Origin: Candidatus Undinarchaeales archaeon
GTDB taxonomy: Archaea > SpSt-1190 > JASMDC01
Assembly: GCA_030753015.1 (NCBI GenBank)
Contig: JASMDC010000012.1
Location: 1-64,000 of the forward strand
Reading direction: 5' to 3'
Length of the DNA: 64,000 nt
Made by a program: the position numbers and the translations under genes. Positions 61,281 through 64,000 of this stretch are shown here, piece after piece; the first letter of the stretch is position 1; every line of letters begins with the position of its first letter. Under the pieces are notes generated by a model that was not told the origin of the DNA, did no database searches, and was given only the letters and a program-made list of their open reading frames with translations.

Positions 61281-61874
61281 TCACGACTCGCTGAGAACCT
61301 CGTAGAGCTCTCGGTTCAGAACGACACGGTTGACCTTGCCGAGCCGCTCCTTCGCGATGATGCCCTTATTCTCGAGGTTCTTGAGGATACGGTGGGTCTT
61401 GACCTTGTTGAGGTTGGGAAGATGCGATAGCTCATACTGTTGGACCTTTCCTCCGTTCTCAAGGATCGTGTCCACAACCTTCCGCTCGAGAGGATTGAGG
61501 AATTTGAGGATGATACGCGTGTTCTTCTGAAGGACCGTCTCCTGATGGACGATTCGGTCGGCCATGATGTAGTAGACCACCGTCCCGACGAACAACCCGA
61601 TGAACGCGAAGAAGGGAAAGAAGTAGTAGGGGCGGAGTGTGGGCATCGACGCGTACTGTGCCTCCAGCTTGCTCTTGATTTCCTCCTTGGTCATCTGGTC
61701 GATAGCGTCAGGTGTGAGCCGGCCGGCGGCACGCTCCTCGTGCAGGAGGTTGTAGAAGAGACTCACCGATATGACTAGGAGGGCAAAGGAGACGATGAGG
61801 CCGATGCCAAGTACCTTGTTCTTGTTCCCCTCAGTATCCACTCCCTTTAGAAAGGGCGACATGTTTTTAACCAT
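61281..61874 (-). CDS. Membrane-anchored winged-helix regulator
   Basis: The product has 197 residues. Two membrane helices (LGIGLIVSFALLVISVSLF and YYFFPFFAFIGLFVGTVVYY) flank a charged segment, and the C-terminus is a winged helix (FLNPLERKVVDTILENGGK, NKVKTHRILKNLENKGII, GKVNRVVLNREL) of the type seen in archaeal membrane-linked transcription factors. It could sense an external signal or membrane state. ATG 61862 is an alternative start. It converges with the acidic repeat gene. Confidence 0.82.
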   Translation of the reverse strand: MVKNMSPFLKGVDTEGNKNKVLGIGLIVSFALLVISVSLFYNLLHEERAAGRLTPDAIDQMTKEEIKSKLEAQYASMPTLRPYYFFPFFAFIGLFVGTVVYYIMADRIVHQETVLQKNTRIILKFLNPLERKVVDTILENGGKVQQYELSHLPNLNKVKTHRILKNLENKGIIAKERLGKVNRVVLNRELYEVLSES

Positions 61875-61907
61875 TTCTTGGAGGCGGATGCGCCGGCCAA
61901 CGGTTAC

Positions 61908-62168
61908 ATGATTTTGAAACCGTCATCGTTCACGAATCTGATAGTTTCAATAGGTTGTGCACTCGCTCAGTAGGGTTCACCTGAAGCGGCCGCACCAGAG
62001 GTCAAGTATGGTGGTTGTCCGATAGGGAGGGTCAACGACCTGTACGCCGGTGACTGCGAACAGTACGTGGATTCAGACCGGAACGGGTATTGTGATTTAA
62101 GCGAATACGTCATATTGGATATAGGGACGACCGTCGTCCCTTCCTCTGTACAGGTGTGTACTCCATGA
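61908..62168 (+). pseudogene. Small Cys/Asp-rich exported protein gene interrupted by an in-frame TAG
   Basis: ATG 61908 opens a frame with a short hydrophobic export-like segment (NLIVSIGCALAQ), meets TAG at 61971-61973 (codon 22) and continues open to TGA at 62166-62168. The distal part has GGCPIGRVNDLYAGDCEQYV and DSDRNGYCDLSE, the Cys/Asp pattern of small proteins encoded beside DUF4405-type membrane genes in several archaea. Its stop overlaps the ATG of that gene (ATGA), so translation should be coupled. No start codon lies after the TAG before the conserved part. Readthrough, a nonsense mutation or a sequencing error are the options; TAG ends other genes here. Confidence 0.65.
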
Positions 62169-62452
62169 AACGGACAGACATCAACTACATCGTCGACCTT
62201 GCCATGGCTGTATTCTTTCTCCTGAGCTTCATCACCGGCCTCATCAAGTTCCCCGCCGTCCTCGTGTACGTACTACAGGTGTACAGTTCCCTTCCCATGT
62301 ACAAAATCAACTGGGTGCACGACTACAGCGGGCTCGCTTTCGGCAGCCTTGGCGTGATCCACATAGTACTGCATTGGGATTGGCTCGTAGCGATGACACG
62401 AGGGAAGCTGGGTACAACGAAGCGCGAGACCAAAGAGCACAGTGATCAATGA
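62165..62452 (+). CDS. DUF4405-like membrane protein
   Basis: The product is 95 residues from ATG 62165; the track's GTG at 62156 is less likely. Two hydrophobic helices (YIVDLAMAVFFLLSFITGLI and LAFGSLGVIHIVLHWDWLV) with histidines in NWVHDYSG and HIVLHW, which could bind heme as in the DUF4405/cytochrome-b561-like fold. It overlaps the interrupted Cys/Asp-rich gene. The pair would form a small membrane redox unit. Confidence 0.75.
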   Translation: MKRTDINYIVDLAMAVFFLLSFITGLIKFPAVLVYVLQVYSSLPMYKINWVHDYSGLAFGSLGVIHIVLHWDWLVAMTRGKLGTTKRETKEHSDQ

Positions 62453-62509
62453 ACAGGGCAGGGCGCATCACGAGAAACCTTTTAATATCCGCTGAACCTC
62501 TCAGGCGCC

Positions 62510-63337
62510 ATGGCCCATTGTGCCGAGTGCGGCAAGGACGTCACCATGCCCTACAGGTGCAAGTTCTGCAGCCAGCATTTCTGCGATGACCACCGACTGC
62601 CCGAGAACCACAGCTGCTCGGGATTGGAGGAGTACAAACGCAAACGTCGTGAGGGCCGCACAGATCCTGTAAAGGCCCGAAAAACGAGAGAGGAGCACGA
62701 GTCGCATATCATCTACACACCTTCACGGGTGCGGCATGAGGTCGTGATCGGGCCACCGGATGCCTTCCGTGTGACGAACCGGGCCCTCGTCCCTAAGATC
62801 GTTGGGTTGTGCGTGGCAGTGTACATACTTCAGTTCTATATTCTGGGTCCAGGGTTCACCAAAGCCTTCATGCTCTATCCCATTTATGCGTTCTCGCGAC
62901 CTTGGACACTGGTCACGCACATGCTACTTCACGCGAATATAAGTCATTTATTCTTCAACATGTGGATCCTGTACCTCTTCGGCAACCGCCTGGAACAGGA
63001 CATAGGGAGCGAGACCTTCATCACCATCTTCCTTCTTGCGGGTCTCTCTGGTGGACTGGCCTATGTGGTATTGAACCCGGGTTCACCCATGCCCGCCCTA
63101 GGGGCGAGCGGTGCGATCTATGGTGTGTTCGGCTGTCTTGCGATCCTGCGGCCGAACCTCACGGTGCTCATCCAGTTCCTCATACCCATGCGGCTCATCC
63201 ACGCGGCCTTTCTTTACGCAGCCATCGACCTGATGCAGTTCGGAGCCGCGGACAACGTGGGCCACGCAGCCCATCTGGCAGGTATCTTGGTGGGCTTTGC
63301 GGCAGGTAAGTACCTGCATGACCATGGTGTGCACTGA
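62510..63337 (+). CDS. Rhomboid protease with N-terminal AN1 zinc finger
   Basis: The product has 275 residues. Residues 1-45 are an AN1-type zinc finger (CAECGKDVTMPYRCKFC, FCDDHRLPENHSC). A charged linker follows. The membrane part (about 105-270) is a rhomboid intramembrane serine protease: HANISHLFFNMWILYLFG, catalytic Ser in GASGAIYG and His in GHAAHLAG. It cuts transmembrane proteins within the lipid bilayer. The AN1 finger on the cytosolic side may recruit a substrate or ubiquitin-like partner. TATA-like CTTTTAATA is about 30 bases upstream. Confidence 0.93.
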   Translation: MAHCAECGKDVTMPYRCKFCSQHFCDDHRLPENHSCSGLEEYKRKRREGRTDPVKARKTREEHESHIIYTPSRVRHEVVIGPPDAFRVTNRALVPKIVGLCVAVYILQFYILGPGFTKAFMLYPIYAFSRPWTLVTHMLLHANISHLFFNMWILYLFGNRLEQDIGSETFITIFLLAGLSGGLAYVVLNPGSPMPALGASGAIYGVFGCLAILRPNLTVLIQFLIPMRLIHAAFLYAAIDLMQFGAADNVGHAAHLAGILVGFAAGKYLHDHGVH

Positions 63338-63386
63338 ACTGACCGCCCACTGCGTCGTTGGGCGTGGACCCTAAGAAAATCCTACT

Positions 63387-63394
63387 CTATATAA
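63387..63394 (+). promoter_or_regulatory. TATA box of the last gene
   Basis: CTATATAA lies 22-29 bases before ATG 63416, an ideal archaeal TATA distance for a leaderless transcript. Confidence 0.6.
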
Positions 63395-63415
63395 AGCGAG
63401 AAAACAAAGAGTGTA

Positions 63416-64000
63416 ATGGGCACGATGGCCAAGGACGATGTGGGGAAGGAAACGTCATCTGAAGGGCCAAAGGACGATGCGGCCCGTAAGGATGAGGCTC
63501 CACCTAAGGCAACTGGTAAGAAGAAGAGCTCATCCAAAGACGAGACCCCCCCCTCCAAGAAAGATGGTAGTGAACCCGCGGATGAAGCCCTCGATACGGA
63601 GGGTAAGGGAACAGCTCCGCCACCGGTGACCTGGGGGCAGTGGTTCCATGCCGAGCTCCTCGACTTGGAAAAGACCGTTGCTGCGCTCCTGGTGACCGCC
63701 CTCGTGGTCGTCGCGTTCAATAGCCTCGGCGGTATATCAAAGTCATCTTCCGAAGTGATGATGACGGACCATGTGACGTCTGATTATGTCGCCGAACCGC
63801 CCCCGCCTCCCGAACCGACGGCCGATCTTAGTGTTAAGGGTCGTATGGGACCTGCTCCGACGATGGCTACACAGCGCGAGGGAGGAGGCACGGAGGGCAC
63901 AGCTGACACGGGCTCCGAGACGGCAGGACCCGATCCTATCCTCGACTTGGCCATTGAAGGACGCGAAACAGACCCGGCGCCGGTCAAGGACGAGGACACC
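63416..64000 (+). CDS. Single-span membrane protein, 3' end outside the window
   Basis: The frame is open to the window edge and therefore absent from the track. At least 195 residues. Charged Lys/Asp/Ser-rich N-terminus (about 1-80), one membrane helix (EKTVAALLVTALVVVAFNSL), then a Pro/Gly/Thr-rich extracellular part (EPPPPPEPTADLSVKGRMGP). The start is ATG 63416 or ATG 63425. No family recognised from this part. TonB-like topology is visible, but without a C-terminus nothing more can be said. Confidence 0.7.
   Translation, partial: MGTMAKDDVGKETSSEGPKDDAARKDEAPPKATGKKKSSSKDETPPSKKDGSEPADEALDTEGKGTAPPPVTWGQWFHAELLDLEKTVAALLVTALVVVAFNSLGGISKSSSEVMMTDHVTSDYVAEPPPPPEPTADLSVKGRMGPAPTMATQREGGGTEGTADTGSETAGPDPILDLAIEGRETDPAPVKDEDT

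Noticed and set aside
61908-62168. Pyrrolysine as the default reading of the in-frame TAG
   Set aside because: TAG is the stop of several ordinary genes here (for example rubredoxin and the PNPOx-like gene), and no pyl genes are in the window. Kept only as a possibility.

Overview
This 64 kb window is GC-rich archaeal DNA. The evidence is a tRNA-Trp with an intron just 3' of the anticodon (between 37 and 38), archaeal Pus10, a ZPR1 zinc-finger protein, TATA-type promoters with short or absent leaders, several dense operons with ATGA stop/start overlaps, and many surface proteins. No rRNA, CRISPR array, insertion sequence or phage module was seen. The lineage cannot be fixed by eye. The pilin-like RGQV membrane segment, the secreted lysozyme-like and M23-like domains and the Cys/Asp-rich protein beside a DUF4405-type gene recall DPANN-type or deep euryarchaeal genomes. 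The redox genes (superoxide reductase, rubrerythrin, flavodiiron protein, rubredoxin, 2-oxoacid:acceptor oxidoreductase) indicate an anaerobe with strong oxygen defence.

Layout. (1) 1-0.8 kb: a gene tail, tRNA-Arg(CCG) and a small membrane protein. (2) 0.8-11.8 kb: a three-gene operon of very large exported proteins. The first carries an M23-like domain, a cysteine repeat array and an SLT lysozyme-like domain. (3) 11.8-15.4 kb: a DUF2892-like protein, a ferric-reductase-like flavocytochrome, a GNAT enzyme, a PNPOx-like flavoprotein and a CrtC-like lipocalin protein. (4) 15.4-19.8 kb (minus): a PEP-synthase/rifampin-phosphotransferase-like enzyme, a second lipocalin-like protein that appears to start at ATA, and a CruF-like membrane protein. 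Together these look like an isoprenoid or carotenoid modification cluster. (5) 19.9-24.4 kb: small genes, including a PadR regulator facing a 43-residue cysteine-rich protein across a perfect palindrome, a tautomerase, a metal-transporter-like protein and a methyltransferase gene broken by one base in a T-run. (6) 24.4-33.8 kb (minus): two GbsR-like regulators, one MacB-type ATPase, a NEW3-like surface protein, four MacB-type permeases and two tiny paralogous membrane proteins. (7) 34-39.2 kb: coiled-coil exported proteins and an intracellular coiled-coil protein. (8) 39.3-40 kb: tRNA-Trp and ZPR1. (9) 40-50.3 kb: an iron, sulfur and oxidative-stress region. A minus operon (DsrE-like, NifS-like, NifU, superoxide reductase, rubrerythrin) diverges from a plus series (PerR/Fur-like regulator, flavodiiron protein, glutaredoxin, thioredoxin reductase, ferritin, hemerythrin, membrane protein, KorAB, rubredoxin, TusA-like). 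(10) 50.4-59 kb: an unknown protein, a winged-helix protein, two GT-B glycosyltransferases, and a 1859-residue exported protein with a CWB2-like head and about twelve helical repeats. (11) 59-64 kb: Pus10, an acidic repeat protein, a membrane-anchored winged-helix protein, a Cys/Asp-rich small gene interrupted by an in-frame TAG, a DUF4405-like protein, an AN1-rhomboid fusion and a truncated membrane protein.

Two themes dominate: cell-surface construction (giant secreted Cys-rich or coiled-coil proteins, NEW3/MacB system, glycosyltransferases) and anaerobic redox and metal homeostasis. The least explained units are the duplicated MacB-type cluster with its mini membrane proteins, the lipocalin/CruF/phosphotransferase cluster, the NifS-like protein lacking its PLP lysine, and the tandem helical repeat family of the 1859-residue protein.
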